Virus record (IMG/VR): IMGVR_UViG_3300037246_000650
Location: 1 to 25,569 of that record
Origin: a virus
Reading direction: 5' to 3' (one strand)
Length of the DNA stretch: 25,569 nt
The notes beneath the pieces are model-generated. The model was given only the letters and a program-made list of their open reading frames with translations. It did not search any database and was not told where the DNA came from. How positions within the stretch are numbered: the stretch's first letter is position 1; each line of letters opens with the position of its first letter. Of this stretch, positions 14,814-21,027 are shown one piece after another. The translations under genes were made by a program, and so were the position numbers.

Positions 14814-16496
14814 TCAATTATACCAACTCTTATTATTAGCTACCGTCTGTTTCGGTCTCTTGTTCAATTTGTTCTTTACTATACCGGCCTTATTACCGGC
14901 CAGCAAGAAATAATTCAAACAATGACGAAAATGGTCGGGGCCGGTATGACGGTATCGGAAAATCATCTGCTTGGTCTTTTGGTTCAACTCCTCAATCTTA
15001 AAAGGTGAGCATAACTGTCTGGCAAACTCCTGTATCGCATCGCTCCTGCGGGGTAGGATTAAATTACCAGGCGTTACCACTAATCTATGAGAAGTATCCA
15101 TAATCTCAGTTCGGCACACTTGAACTAAACCGGTATTGGGATTGAATATCGAACCTAACGGGGTTGATTCTTTATACTCGCATAACCATACTTTGAATTT
15201 GACCTTCTTTTGGAAATGTCTCGCCATATCCTCGTAGGGTCTTATATCCACTACTCCGACCTTAACGTTGAAAAGTTTGCACATGTCCTCTATTTGGTTC
15301 CAGGAGTCCATCCCTTCGCCCCTGATTATACCCTCGTAGTAGATCTCATAACTATCGCTGCCGGTACGTGCGCCTATAATTAAATGTTTTCCTTTCATAC
15401 AGTCCAATCCCATCAGGCAAGGCCCGGAGTGGGAACTTAAAGGGTAGTTGCTTTCGTTGCAGCAATTCAAAACGTCCTGAATCCTTAATTTGTTCTCCGC
15501 AGATATGTGAGGCCAACCTAATCTTAACCTTACAACATCACTCAAATTATCTTCCGGGGGATTTCTGTATTCGTAAAGTATCTCGGCAGGGTCGTTTCTT
15601 GTACTCGTCAGTTGGGATAATTGGTATCCGTGCATATACGCTGATTTACTTGGATAAGTAGGAACCCATTCGCCGGGGGAACCATCGGAATCAGTTCCCT
15701 TTAGTTCGTCACCGCATACTTTACAAGTAGTATATCCTGTACCGTCTTCACGTAACCTTACGCATTTTTCGGGGTCTTCCATAAAGAACAACTCGGCGCA
15801 GGTCGTATGCTTGCCGCACGCTTCGCACCACCTAAACCATTGCCTTTGGTCAGACTTGGCAAAAAAAGTATCTATCCCGAATCCGGGGGTGGTCGGGTTG
15901 GAAATGAAACATTCCTCCTTTAGTTCCGAATCGCCGTGCCTACCTCTGGCCTTACTTACTATTGTAAATTTATCGTCGGTATCCGCCATCTGGTCTAATT
16001 CGTCGAAAACAAACCTGTCGAGCGGTATGGACGATGTTTTGGTCGAAATCTTCTGCTCGTCTATCTTGCGAGTCATCCTCGCCCCTCTTAACCAAAGAAA
16101 AGCATCACCTACCTTCTTTAACGAAGCGGTATCTGTACTCTTTTTGCCCGCAGCCTTGACGAATCTTCCGATAGCGTAGGGATTAGATTGAATTAGAGGA
16201 TTGAATCGGGATTTTCCAAATTCCTGAACGTCATCGTTGGTTGGAAAATAATAACCTACGCCCTTTATGTAGCGATGGTGTATGCAACCGTGCAACGACC
16301 GTAAGACCTCCATCTCCGTAAAACCAAGCTGGGTGGCCTTCATATAACATATCCTGCGGACTATCGAGGAAAGTGGTTCAATTTGATATTCACGGCCTTT
16401 AGTTGAAAAAATAACCCCGCCCTGGAGCTTAATCTTATTGATTACAGCCCAGTATCCTGCGTCAACACTTGCAATTTGTTCAGGAGTTAAGTCCAT
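14814..16496 (-). CDS. terL: Terminase large subunit, GpA-like
   Basis: The protein has 560 residues. The ATPase half has a GpA-type P-loop variant KATQLGFTE at 53-61, YFPTNDDVQEFGKSRFNPLI at 83-102, and a Walker B FVFDELDQM with D165-E166. A zinc ribbon lies at C224, C227, C258 and C261. The nuclease half has MGLDCMKGKHLIIG around D365 and VVDIRPYEDM around D417, the expected acidic metal ligands. It packages DNA through the portal using ATP and cuts concatemers. It pairs with the small terminase at 20355-20780, which is unusually far (4 kb, about 20 micro-genes). Start overlaps the upstream ribbon gene by 10 bases. Confidence 0.87.
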   Translation of the reverse strand: MDLTPEQIASVDAGYWAVINKIKLQGGVIFSTKGREYQIEPLSSIVRRICYMKATQLGFTEMEVLRSLHGCIHHRYIKGVGYYFPTNDDVQEFGKSRFNPLIQSNPYAIGRFVKAAGKKSTDTASLKKVGDAFLWLRGARMTRKIDEQKISTKTSSIPLDRFVFDELDQMADTDDKFTIVSKARGRHGDSELKEECFISNPTTPGFGIDTFFAKSDQRQWFRWCEACGKHTTCAELFFMEDPEKCVRLREDGTGYTTCKVCGDELKGTDSDGSPGEWVPTYPSKSAYMHGYQLSQLTSTRNDPAEILYEYRNPPEDNLSDVVRLRLGWPHISAENKLRIQDVLNCCNESNYPLSSHSGPCLMGLDCMKGKHLIIGARTGSDSYEIYYEGIIRGEGMDSWNQIEDMCKLFNVKVGVVDIRPYEDMARHFQKKVKFKVWLCEYKESTPLGSIFNPNTGLVQVCRTEIMDTSHRLVVTPGNLILPRRSDAIQEFARQLCSPFKIEELNQKTKQMIFRYRHTGPDHFRHCLNYFLLAGNKAGIVKNKLNKRPKQTVANNKSWYN

Positions 16497-16708
16497 ATAA
16501 TATTACCATTTTTGTCCATAGGTAAGACCGGCACACGAGGAGGGCCAAATAACTCCACCAAGCAATCGTGGACATATATATTTTGCCTACAAGTGTAACA
16601 TTTGCCCAAGTCTTGACTTCGTTTGTCATCCATGTGGTTGCCACAGTTCTTACAAGTCGTTTTCCAATCTATTTGCGAAAACTCAAGATTTCTACTGTTT
16701 TTTGTCAT
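16487..16708 (-). CDS. Small zinc-ribbon protein preceding the large terminase
   Basis: This 73-residue protein has CKNCGNH at 19-25 and CYTCRQN at about 37-43, a four-cysteine ribbon. It ends PVLPMDKNGNIIWT. Its stop overlaps the terminase start and its start shares one base with the upstream stop (TGATG). Coupling to the terminase suggests a packaging accessory; that is inference from position only. Confidence 0.62.
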   Translation of the reverse strand: MTKNSRNLEFSQIDWKTTCKNCGNHMDDKRSQDLGKCYTCRQNIYVHDCLVELFGPPRVPVLPMDKNGNIIWT

Positions 16709-16932
16709 CAGGAGTTAAGGTCATATCTTGTTTTTATTTCCTTTACTGCAATTTTGAAGTAATCCTGTATGGAATAACGTGATTTTTTGTCCACAAAATC
16801 AGCCCAAACAAAACTTTTGCCGCAAGCATATTCAACTTCTATCATAATAAGCGTACTTTTAATCTGCTTGCAAACAGAACAAAAAATAGACTTCATAGAT
16901 ATTTCAGCATTATGTTCGCTTAGCCATTTCAT
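16708..16932 (-). CDS. MKWLSE-family small protein, copy 2
   Basis: The protein has 74 residues. It begins MKWLSEHNAEISMKSIFCSV and has CSVC near residue 18. A shared core reads EYACGKSFVWADF, then YSIQDYFKIAVKEI. It is a diverged tandem paralogue of the gene immediately upstream (16929-17165), with which it overlaps by four bases. Here the CxxC lies at the N-terminal end. Function unknown. Confidence 0.6.
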   Translation of the reverse strand: MKWLSEHNAEISMKSIFCSVCKQIKSTLIMIEVEYACGKSFVWADFVDKKSRYSIQDYFKIAVKEIKTRYDLNS

Positions 16933-17165
16933 CCGTTAAGTCCATCAAGAGTCTTTCTGTAAGCTCCTTCCGCCTGCATTAAATAATCCTGCAACGGAAT
17001 CTTGCGCATTCTTCCACATCTTTTGCATTTATACTCTGTTATGAAATTAGCCCAGGCATAAAAATTGCCTTTTATTTCGCAATCAATGTGAACAACCATA
17101 TTTTCACTATGAATCGCATCTGGCTGCACAAATATAAACGCATTGCTTTCACTTAGCCATTTCAT
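16929..17165 (-). CDS. MKWLSE-family small protein, copy 1
   Basis: The protein has 78 residues. It begins MKWLSESNAFIFVQPDAIHS; its core is IKGNFYAWANFITEYKCKRC and its end IPLQDYLMQAEGAYRKTL. The shared pattern with copy 2 is MKWLSExNA, an aromatic WA-x-F strand, and (I/S)xxQDY. Its CxxC lies in the middle, unlike copy 2. Overlaps the upstream gene by four bases (ATGA). Confidence 0.6.
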   Translation of the reverse strand: MKWLSESNAFIFVQPDAIHSENMVVHIDCEIKGNFYAWANFITEYKCKRCGRMRKIPLQDYLMQAEGAYRKTLDGLNG

Positions 17166-17374
17166 ACCACAAATCCTCTCGATGCCTGATTACATATCTT
17201 CATACAATGCTTTCTACGTTTGCGTGCCATCTTTAACGTGACCTCAGTACCGGCACGAGTAAATAAATTGCGACCAGTCGAAAGAATCTTACGTATGTGC
17301 AAGGTCGATTCAAATGCCCCACGACCGAAAATACGTAAAACTTCTGACTTTTGAGTTTCATTTAATTTAATCAT
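17162..17374 (-). CDS. Small basic phage protein
   Basis: This 70-residue, strongly basic protein starts MIKLNETQKSEVLRIFGRGA and has a KMARKRRKHCMKICNQ patch. The charge suggests nucleic-acid binding. It overlaps both neighbours by four to eight bases. No family recognised. Confidence 0.55.
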   Translation of the reverse strand: MIKLNETQKSEVLRIFGRGAFESTLHIRKILSTGRNLFTRAGTEVTLKMARKRRKHCMKICNQASRGFVV

Positions 17375-17549
17375 CCGTTACCCTCTGGGCTATGAGATTG
17401 TTCAAATCGGCAATACGCCGGTTAATCTTCTCGACGACCGAATAAACCCATTTCTCAGACGCTCGGTACTCCAAAAGCTCAAGACGCTCCTTTACCGCTT
17501 CCTCGATACTTAAATCCAGCTTATCACTTATTTTTCGCTCTTCTGGCAT
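17367..17549 (-). CDS. Small coiled-coil protein
   Basis: The 60 residues are almost all helical and charged: MPEERKISDKLDLSIEEAVK, then EKINRRIADLNNLIAQ with heptad spacing. AGGAG lies five bases before ATG, formed by the last codons of the upstream gene. Likely a small oligomeric accessory protein; function unknown. Confidence 0.6.
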   Translation of the reverse strand: MPEERKISDKLDLSIEEAVKERLELLEYRASEKWVYSVVEKINRRIADLNNLIAQRVTDD

Positions 17550-17723
17550 TTATTCTCCTAAAAGTCGCTCATTCTCGGCCTTGAGCTTTTTATACGCACA
17601 AGTATAACAAAGACCAAAACAAGGGTCGCTTTCAATAAGTATCTCCGCCTTGTTTATACAGGTAGTATGCCTAAATCCGCCACCAGGTAAATCGACTTCT
17701 TCTTCAAAACTACATTGTATCAT
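17550..17723 (-). CDS. 57-residue Cys-containing protein
   Basis: Read directly from the DNA: MIQCSFEEEVDLPGGGFRHT, then TCINKAEILIESDPCFGLCY and TCAYKKLKAENERLLGE. Six cysteines (C4, then TC, PC, LCYTC) could bind zinc, and the end is helical. Its ATG overlaps the upstream stop as ATGA after a GGGAGAATAA ribosome-site junction. Confidence 0.6.
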   Translation of the reverse strand: MIQCSFEEEVDLPGGGFRHTTCINKAEILIESDPCFGLCYTCAYKKLKAENERLLGE

Positions 17724-17920
17724 TTATTCTCCCGTGGCTCCTCTTTCTCTTTGAGATATTGCATCCTGGCATTATCAATAATCATAGTCAAATGCTCCAA
17801 AGCATAAGCCATCGCTTTGTTTCGTTTTTCTTCCTGTTCCTGTTGGAATTCCCACAAGTGAATCTTCACGTGAATTAGCTTTTCCTCAACTGTTTCTAAT
17901 GAATAGTCCATACCAATCAT
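17720..17920 (-). CDS. Small helical protein ending in PRENK
   Basis: The protein has 66 residues: MIGMDYSLETVEEKLIHVKI, then HLWEFQQEQEEKRNKAMAYA, and end KEKEEPRENK. It is a coiled-coil-type helix. Its last codons (CCA CGG GAG AAT AAA TGA) carry the ribosome site and overlapping ATG of the next gene. The same C-terminal/junction block recurs at 17917 and 18089. Confidence 0.6.
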   Translation of the reverse strand: MIGMDYSLETVEEKLIHVKIHLWEFQQEQEEKRNKAMAYALEHLTMIIDNARMQYLKEKEEPRENK

Positions 17921-17936
17921 TTATTCTCCTGTGGCT

Positions 17937-18092
17937 TCATATCACAAGCACCTGAATATTAGGATAATAACGAACCTCAAGCCACCTTTTCTTCGGCTGT
18001 TTCCTTCTTTTACGCCACTCCTTGAGTTTTAACGTCTCAGATTCATTCTCAGCCTTTATGACCATCGTTTCATCTATTATTTCTGCTGTCAT
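17937..18092 (-). CDS. 51-residue basic protein, followed by a 7-codon MKPQENK mini-ORF
   Basis: Read from the DNA: MTAEIIDETMVIKAENESET, then LKLKEWRKRRKQPKKRWLEV and RYYPNIQVLVI. The middle is strongly basic. After its TGA an overlapping ATG (17940) opens a 7-codon frame MKPQENK whose end contains the same GGAGAATAAATGA junction as neighbouring genes. The mini-ORF looks like a leftover gene end kept for its ribosome-site role. Confidence 0.55.
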   Translation of the reverse strand: MTAEIIDETMVIKAENESETLKLKEWRKRRKQPKKRWLEVRYYPNIQVLVI

Positions 18093-18187
18093 TTATTCTC
18101 CCGTGGCTTTCCAAACTTAACATAAGTAAGACCGTTCTTCCTCGTTCCCAAAGGATACCTCTGATGCTTGTGCTTAGCTCTTAGCAT
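18089..18187 (-). CDS. 32-residue basic micro-protein ending in KPRENK
   Basis: Read from the DNA: MLRAKHKHQRYPLGTRKNGL, then TYVKFGKPRENK. It is very basic, and its stop overlaps the next ATG (ATGA). The ribosome site is poor (AGAGAG directly before ATG), so expression may depend on coupling from an upstream 11-codon frame (ATG at 18214 region). The conserved KPRENK end supports it being a genuine member of the junction family. Confidence 0.45.
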   Translation of the reverse strand: MLRAKHKHQRYPLGTRKNGLTYVKFGKPRENK

Positions 18188-18217
18188 ACTCTCTGTGTTT
18201 TGGTTACTTCGTCCATT

Positions 18218-18421
18218 CTACGGCCTCTCAGGAACTCCTATGGGGGCTGGGGGGATTCTGTATGTATTTGCGCTTCCACAAAAAATACACTTTTTGTCAA
18301 GTACATTAACAGTAGTGTTTAAAAAACCCCGACGTTTAGTCTTAAATTTTTTATTACAGCCTATACAACACCTTAACTGTATATCATAACATTCATCTAA
18401 TAAATCTTGGAACCAACTCAT
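18218..18421 (-). CDS. Small zinc-ribbon protein
   Basis: This 67-residue protein starts MSWFQDLLDECYDIQLRCCI. CCIGC near residues 18-22 and CIFCG near 45-49 make a ribbon. A basic KKFKTKRRGF lies between them, and it ends PPAPIGVPERP. AGGA lies seven bases before ATG. The 55 bases upstream include a 26-base leader motif repeated before the 18903-19232 gene. Confidence 0.62.
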   Translation of the reverse strand: MSWFQDLLDECYDIQLRCCIGCNKKFKTKRRGFLNTTVNVLDKKCIFCGSANTYRIPPAPIGVPERP

Positions 18422-18428
18422 ACTTCGT

Positions 18429-18455
18429 CCTAATATTGTCTTGACATTCGTAAAG
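18429..18455 (-). repeat. Leader repeat B, copy 1 (before 18421)
   Basis: On the coding strand this reads CTTTACGAATGTCAAGACAA then TATTAGG. It matches 19231-19257 at about 23 of 26 positions, with one single-base gap. Both copies lie immediately before small zinc-ribbon genes. Confidence 0.6.
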
Positions 18456-18477
18456 TCAGGTTATATGTCGAGTTATA

Positions 18478-18606
18478 CTACCACGTCCTAAAAATCCACC
18501 TCTTACCACACCGAATACACCAACGATGTGTCCAGCCATCACCGTAAGTATTGCCGCAACTATGACCCGATATTAAACATCTTATGAAACGCCTTACCTT
18601 ATTCAT
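18478..18606 (-). CDS. 42-residue Cys/His-rich micro-protein
   Basis: Read from the DNA: MNKVRRFIRCLISGHSCGNT, then YGDGWTHRWCIRCGKRWIFR and TW. Cysteines and His (SGHSC, HRWCIRCGK) fit a zinc-binding knuckle. The ATG overlaps the upstream stop as ATGA. It is basic. It fills a gap that would otherwise be empty. Confidence 0.5.
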   Translation of the reverse strand: MNKVRRFIRCLISGHSCGNTYGDGWTHRWCIRCGKRWIFRTW

Positions 18607-18791
18607 TTCTTCCCTTTCGTTTCGAGAAATTTTCTGCTTAACTCTCTTAATTGTTTCGTACTTGCACCTTCACCTTTTACCGCAACACCATAGGCTAATT
18701 CGTGCATTGTTCGTAAAACCTCTATTTCAGTAAAGCCACCGCAAGTAGGTTTCAAATAACATATCTTCCTGTTATTGTCTTGACTATTCAT
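18603..18791 (-). CDS. Micro-protein resembling the P-loop segment of the large terminase
   Basis: The preferred start is the ATG at 18791 (MNSQDNNRKI), which forms TAATG with the upstream stop; an in-frame earlier start at 18848 is less likely. The protein has 62 residues. Residues 8-30 (RKICYLKPTCGGFTEIEVLR) match large-terminase residues 47-69 (RRICYMKATQLGFTEMEVLR). Counting the next three residues, 15 of 23 are identical, including the K-x-T-x2-GFTE P-loop. The rest (VKGEGASTKQLRELSRKF) loosely tracks the following terminase strand. It has no Walker B or nuclease part, so it cannot be an active motor on its own. Confidence 0.7.
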   Translation of the reverse strand: MNSQDNNRKICYLKPTCGGFTEIEVLRTMHELAYGVAVKGEGASTKQLRELSRKFLETKGKK

Positions 18792-18916
18792 TATAAACCC
18801 CATATAGGCGGGGGAAAACCAAATAATACTCCCCACGCAATATAACAAGTTATTACTAAGTCAACAACGCTATTGCCAACCTTTACTAATTTCCAAAATA
18901 AACTATCCTCGTTCAT
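18791..18916 (-). CDS. 41-residue membrane micro-protein
   Basis: The ATG at 18916 (MNEDSLFWKLVKVGNSVVDL) overlaps the stop region of the upstream gene; a longer in-frame start at 19030 lies wholly inside that gene and is rejected. One membrane span is predicted by eye (NSVVDLVITCYIAWGVLFGF), then PPPIWGL. The first residues echo the MEDSLFKK found in the upstream ribbon protein. Could be a small holin-like or membrane-anchoring protein; not proven. Confidence 0.5.
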   Translation of the reverse strand: MNEDSLFWKLVKVGNSVVDLVITCYIAWGVLFGFPPPIWGL

Positions 18917-19232
18917 TTTCCTTCCTTTTCTGCATACTAACCGGAATACCTTCAAAATATACCTTGTTATCACTTTTTCTGCATATATACGTGCATACTG
19001 GACATACCCTAAAAGTAGTATCCAATTCAAGCATCCGAAAATAACTTATAATACTATAACCACAGTTAGGACATTTATCCTTTCTTTTCTCGTCATTCCA
19101 ACCCTTAACCGCATAATACCTAATCAGCTTAAATCGCTTCTTTATGAGATTATAAATCTTCTTGAATAAACTATCTTCCATATAATATTTCACTAATTTA
19201 GCCTGCTTTAATGATAACTTCTGGTTATCCAT
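18903..19232 (-). CDS. Zinc-ribbon protein with basic helix
   Basis: The protein has 109 residues from ATG 19232, or 92 from ATG 19181 (MEDSLFKKIYNLIKKRF). A basic N-terminal helical region is followed by CPNCGYS near residue 54 and CPVCTYIC near 77. It ends SMQKRKENERG. The repeated leader motif at 19231-19257 lies directly at the 19232 start, matching the one before 18421. Function unknown. Confidence 0.6.
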   Translation of the reverse strand: MDNQKLSLKQAKLVKYYMEDSLFKKIYNLIKKRFKLIRYYAVKGWNDEKRKDKCPNCGYSIISYFRMLELDTTFRVCPVCTYICRKSDNKVYFEGIPVSMQKRKENERG

Positions 19233-19579
19233 AATATCTTCTTGACATATCGTAAAACCTTATTACACTTGGAGTTACATAGTACTATAAGACACCCCGC
19301 CCCCCTTGGGGGACATCGACTTTTCCAAGCCCCCCCCCCTAAGTCTTTGTTGTTCAATGAGTTAAGCTCTACATTGGCATCGCGCAGCCATCTTCTCATT
19401 GTCTCAAAGTACCCTAAGTCCTTGCTTAAGCTCAAGTTAAGCCTCGGACAGCCTTCAGTACAATCGTCCTGACCACAAGCAGGACAAGGACCTTCAGTCT
19501 CTATTACTCTTGGCTCGTAACGTCCTATGCCTTGCATTAAGCCCTCTATGTACTCAGGTATAGTCTTAGCCTTGTCCAT
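19208..19579 (-). CDS. Cys-rich protein interrupted by a G10 tract; C-terminus uncertain
   Basis: From MDKAKTIPEYIEGLMQGIGR the first 80 residues look genuine, with a CPACGQDDC...CP cluster near residues 32-45 and a helical middle. On the coding strand a run of ten G then lies at the end of NNKDL. In the frame as given it continues GGGAWKSRCPPRG and overlaps the next gene by 25 bases. With 8 or 11 Gs it would instead read GGLEKSMSPKGGGVSYSTM and stop at 19275, leaving the repeated leader before the next gene as true intergenic DNA. The end of this protein is therefore open. Confidence 0.5.
   Translation of the reverse strand: MDKAKTIPEYIEGLMQGIGRYEPRVIETEGPCPACGQDDCTEGCPRLNLSLSKDLGYFETMRRWLRDANVELNSLNNKDLGGGAWKSRCPPRGAGCLIVLCNSKCNKVLRYVKKILWITRSYH
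19231..19257 (-). repeat. Leader repeat B, copy 2 (at the 19232 gene start)
   Basis: On the coding strand this reads TTTTACGATATGTCAAGAAG then ATATTAT, ending in the ATG of the 18903-19232 gene. It lies inside the 3' end of the G10-tract gene only in the frame as written, which argues that frame may be wrong. Confidence 0.6.
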
Positions 19580-19738
19580 CTATGCTACTCCTACTCGTTC
19601 TCTTATGCGTTGCTTGTCCTTCTCATCCATAAAACAATATCCACATCTCGTACATCTACCTATGGGATAATCTCCGTCCATATCCGTCTGAACTCCAATT
19701 ATAAGACAAGAACATTTCGGGCATTGCTTAGTATCCAT
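19580..19738 (-). CDS. 52-residue zinc-ribbon protein
   Basis: Read from the DNA: MDTKQCPKCSCLIIGVQTDM, then DGDYPIGRCTRCGYCFMDEK and a basic helix. CPKC at 6-9 and CTRC near 29-32 form the ribbon. Its start overlaps the 176-residue gene by 11 bases, and its TAG touches the next ATG. Function unknown. Confidence 0.6.
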   Translation of the reverse strand: MDTKQCPKCSCLIIGVQTDMDGDYPIGRCTRCGYCFMDEKDKQRIRERVGVA

Positions 19739-20258
19739 CTGTGCTGTGGCTCAGCCTATTGCCTATCACAGGCGTATCACTAAATCTATCAATAACCGGC
19801 AAGTCCCCATCCAGAGTTAACCCTACTCCTGTACTGTGGAACCTGTCGGGAAATTGATGCTGGTAGTTGACGGCAATAGCTGTTCGGTTGGCCTTGATTG
19901 TCTTATCTATCTTACCATCAGTTGTGGATAACCTGTGGATAACTTCTTGAACATCAGGCGGCAGGTCCTCGAAGCACTTGATGTCCTTGCCTCGTTTGCC
20001 AGTCTCAGGCCGCTTGGCTCTACCTTCAATGAATGCCTTGGTAGTCTCGCACATCGGCACATAATCTGCATCGCCCGGCTTGCTTACTCGGATGTTGCCT
20101 TGAGCTGTGCGCTCGGGCTTAGTATTAAGGTTAACACCACCAATGAAATTATCAGGTAATACCCTGTCGGTAATACCCTGATTAGTAATACCTTTAGCCT
20201 TAAACTTGGCCTGGGCCTGTCTATTAGCCTCTCTCTGTTTATCCTTGTCCTTATACAT
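19728..20258 (-). CDS. Conserved phage protein of unknown function (MYKDKDKQREANRQA type)
   Basis: The protein has 176 residues. It opens with a very basic, charged helix (MYKDKDKQREANRQAQAKFK), then GITNQGITDRVLPDNFIGG. A second region is LPPDVQEVIHRLSTTDGKID followed by NRTAIAVNYQHQFPDRFHST. I know both patterns from uncultured phage genomes, often near the terminase genes, without a function. The basic front suggests DNA binding. AAGGGG stands upstream of ATG. Confidence 0.65.
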   Translation of the reverse strand: MYKDKDKQREANRQAQAKFKAKGITNQGITDRVLPDNFIGGVNLNTKPERTAQGNIRVSKPGDADYVPMCETTKAFIEGRAKRPETGKRGKDIKCFEDLPPDVQEVIHRLSTTDGKIDKTIKANRTAIAVNYQHQFPDRFHSTGVGLTLDGDLPVIDRFSDTPVIGNRLSHSTDGY

Positions 20259-20268
20259 CGCTAACCCC

Positions 20269-20355
20269 TTAATAAAGCCAGTTTAAGACCTTTTCAAGCC
20301 CTATCCCTAAAATCATACCTATGCCTATAAGTGGTACTATCCATCCTATACTCAT
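20269..20355 (-). CDS. 28-residue membrane micro-protein
   Basis: Read from the DNA: MSIGWIVPLIGIGMILGIGL, then EKVLNWLY. Nearly all of it is one hydrophobic helix. Its ATG shares a base with the small-terminase stop (TAATG). It is one of three to four tiny single-span genes around the small terminase. A role in lysis or membrane targeting is possible but unproven. Confidence 0.5.
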   Translation of the reverse strand: MSIGWIVPLIGIGMILGIGLEKVLNWLY

Positions 20356-20780
20356 TAACCTGTTCCTTTCAATAAGCGCCATTTAGCTATTTCCTTTGCT
20401 TCTAAGGCTTGTTCTTTAGTTAATTTCTCTGCTTCAGCCTTCTGAGCGTTGTCTGCTTCATATTCACCTTGATTCTTAGCCTGCATATCCATATAGCCCT
20501 TTTGAGCATTCATTAACAGGCATAAAGCAGACACGCTCGTAGTGTTATCCATCTCTTTTTGCGCGCGTGAAATGACTTGATTTATTCTGTCCTTCCAAGC
20601 TATTTTAAGGTATTCAGTGGCCTTATCTATAGCTTTTCTAACCTCATCAAAACTCAGCAATCTATGCCCGTTTCTATCTTGTCCGCTCTTGCAGTTAGGA
20701 TAAGCTGTTTTGTACGCTTGTGTAGCATTATAACCGTTTGTCAGATAAGCATTTACGAATATTTGCCTGTTTTCATTCAT
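20355..20780 (-). CDS. terS: Terminase small subunit
   Basis: The protein has 141 residues. The N-terminal helix-turn-helix region FVNAYLTNGYNATQAYKTAY, followed by PNCKSG...GHRLLSFDEVRKAI, is the Terminase_2-type DNA-binding signature. The middle and end are helical and charged (KEMDNTTSVSALCLLMNAQK, then the Lys/Glu-rich tail). Such proteins form a ring that recognises the packaging site and hands DNA to the large subunit. The start overlaps the upstream 35-residue gene as ATGA. A short conserved end KGTG follows. Confidence 0.78.
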   Translation of the reverse strand: MNENRQIFVNAYLTNGYNATQAYKTAYPNCKSGQDRNGHRLLSFDEVRKAIDKATEYLKIAWKDRINQVISRAQKEMDNTTSVSALCLLMNAQKGYMDMQAKNQGEYEADNAQKAEAEKLTKEQALEAKEIAKWRLLKGTG

Positions 20781-20884
20781 TTGAATATACTCTTTATAAA
20801 CTTATATCCTACAATAGTAAAACATATAATCCCTGCAATTCCTAAAGCTGCATCAGTTATCAATTTGACCATTTCTATCGTCAT
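20777..20884 (-). CDS. 35-residue membrane micro-protein
   Basis: Read from the DNA: MTIEMVKLITDAALGIAGII, then CFTIVGYKFIKSIFK. One membrane span with a basic C-terminus is visible, so the C-terminus is likely cytoplasmic. Starts and stops overlap both neighbours as ATGA. Function unknown; a pinholin-type role is one possibility. Confidence 0.5.
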   Translation of the reverse strand: MTIEMVKLITDAALGIAGIICFTIVGYKFIKSIFK

Positions 20885-21027
20885 TGCTTAACTATCACTC
20901 CCTTTTCAACCATTTTATCAAATCTATGCTGTTCTATGGTATTGTCAGCCATTTCGGCCATCCTGCGGCGTATCAGAGCCTCTCTTAGCTGCTCTGTGCG
21001 TTGTCTGCGTTTGTTTTGGTGCTTCAT
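20881..21027 (-). CDS. 48-residue basic helical protein
   Basis: Read from the DNA: MKHQNKRRQRTEQLREALIR, then RRMAEMADNTIEQHRFDKMV and EKGVIVKQ. It is highly basic at the front, consistent with nucleic-acid binding. Coupled to both neighbours. No family recognised. Confidence 0.5.
   Translation of the reverse strand: MKHQNKRRQRTEQLREALIRRRMAEMADNTIEQHRFDKMVEKGVIVKQ

Larger units (their letters stand above)
17718..18108 (-). repeat. Three copies of a gene-junction motif encoding (K/E)P(R/Q)ENK-stop
   Basis: On the coding strand AGCCACGGGAGAATAAATGA, or with CAG for CGG, occurs at about 17739-17720, 17936-17917 and 18108-18089. Each copy ends an upstream frame in P(R/Q)ENK, supplies a GGAGAA ribosome site and contains the overlapping ATGA of the next gene. 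Confidence 0.7.

Noticed and set aside
18440-18470. Plus-strand TTGACA with nearby AT-rich -10
   Set aside because: Points away from all genes here, spacing is poor, and the bases belong to the minus-strand leader repeat.
18791-19030. Longer version (79 residues) of the membrane micro-protein
   Set aside because: The extra 38 residues lie entirely inside the upstream gene in another frame; the ATG at 18916 fits the local coupling pattern.
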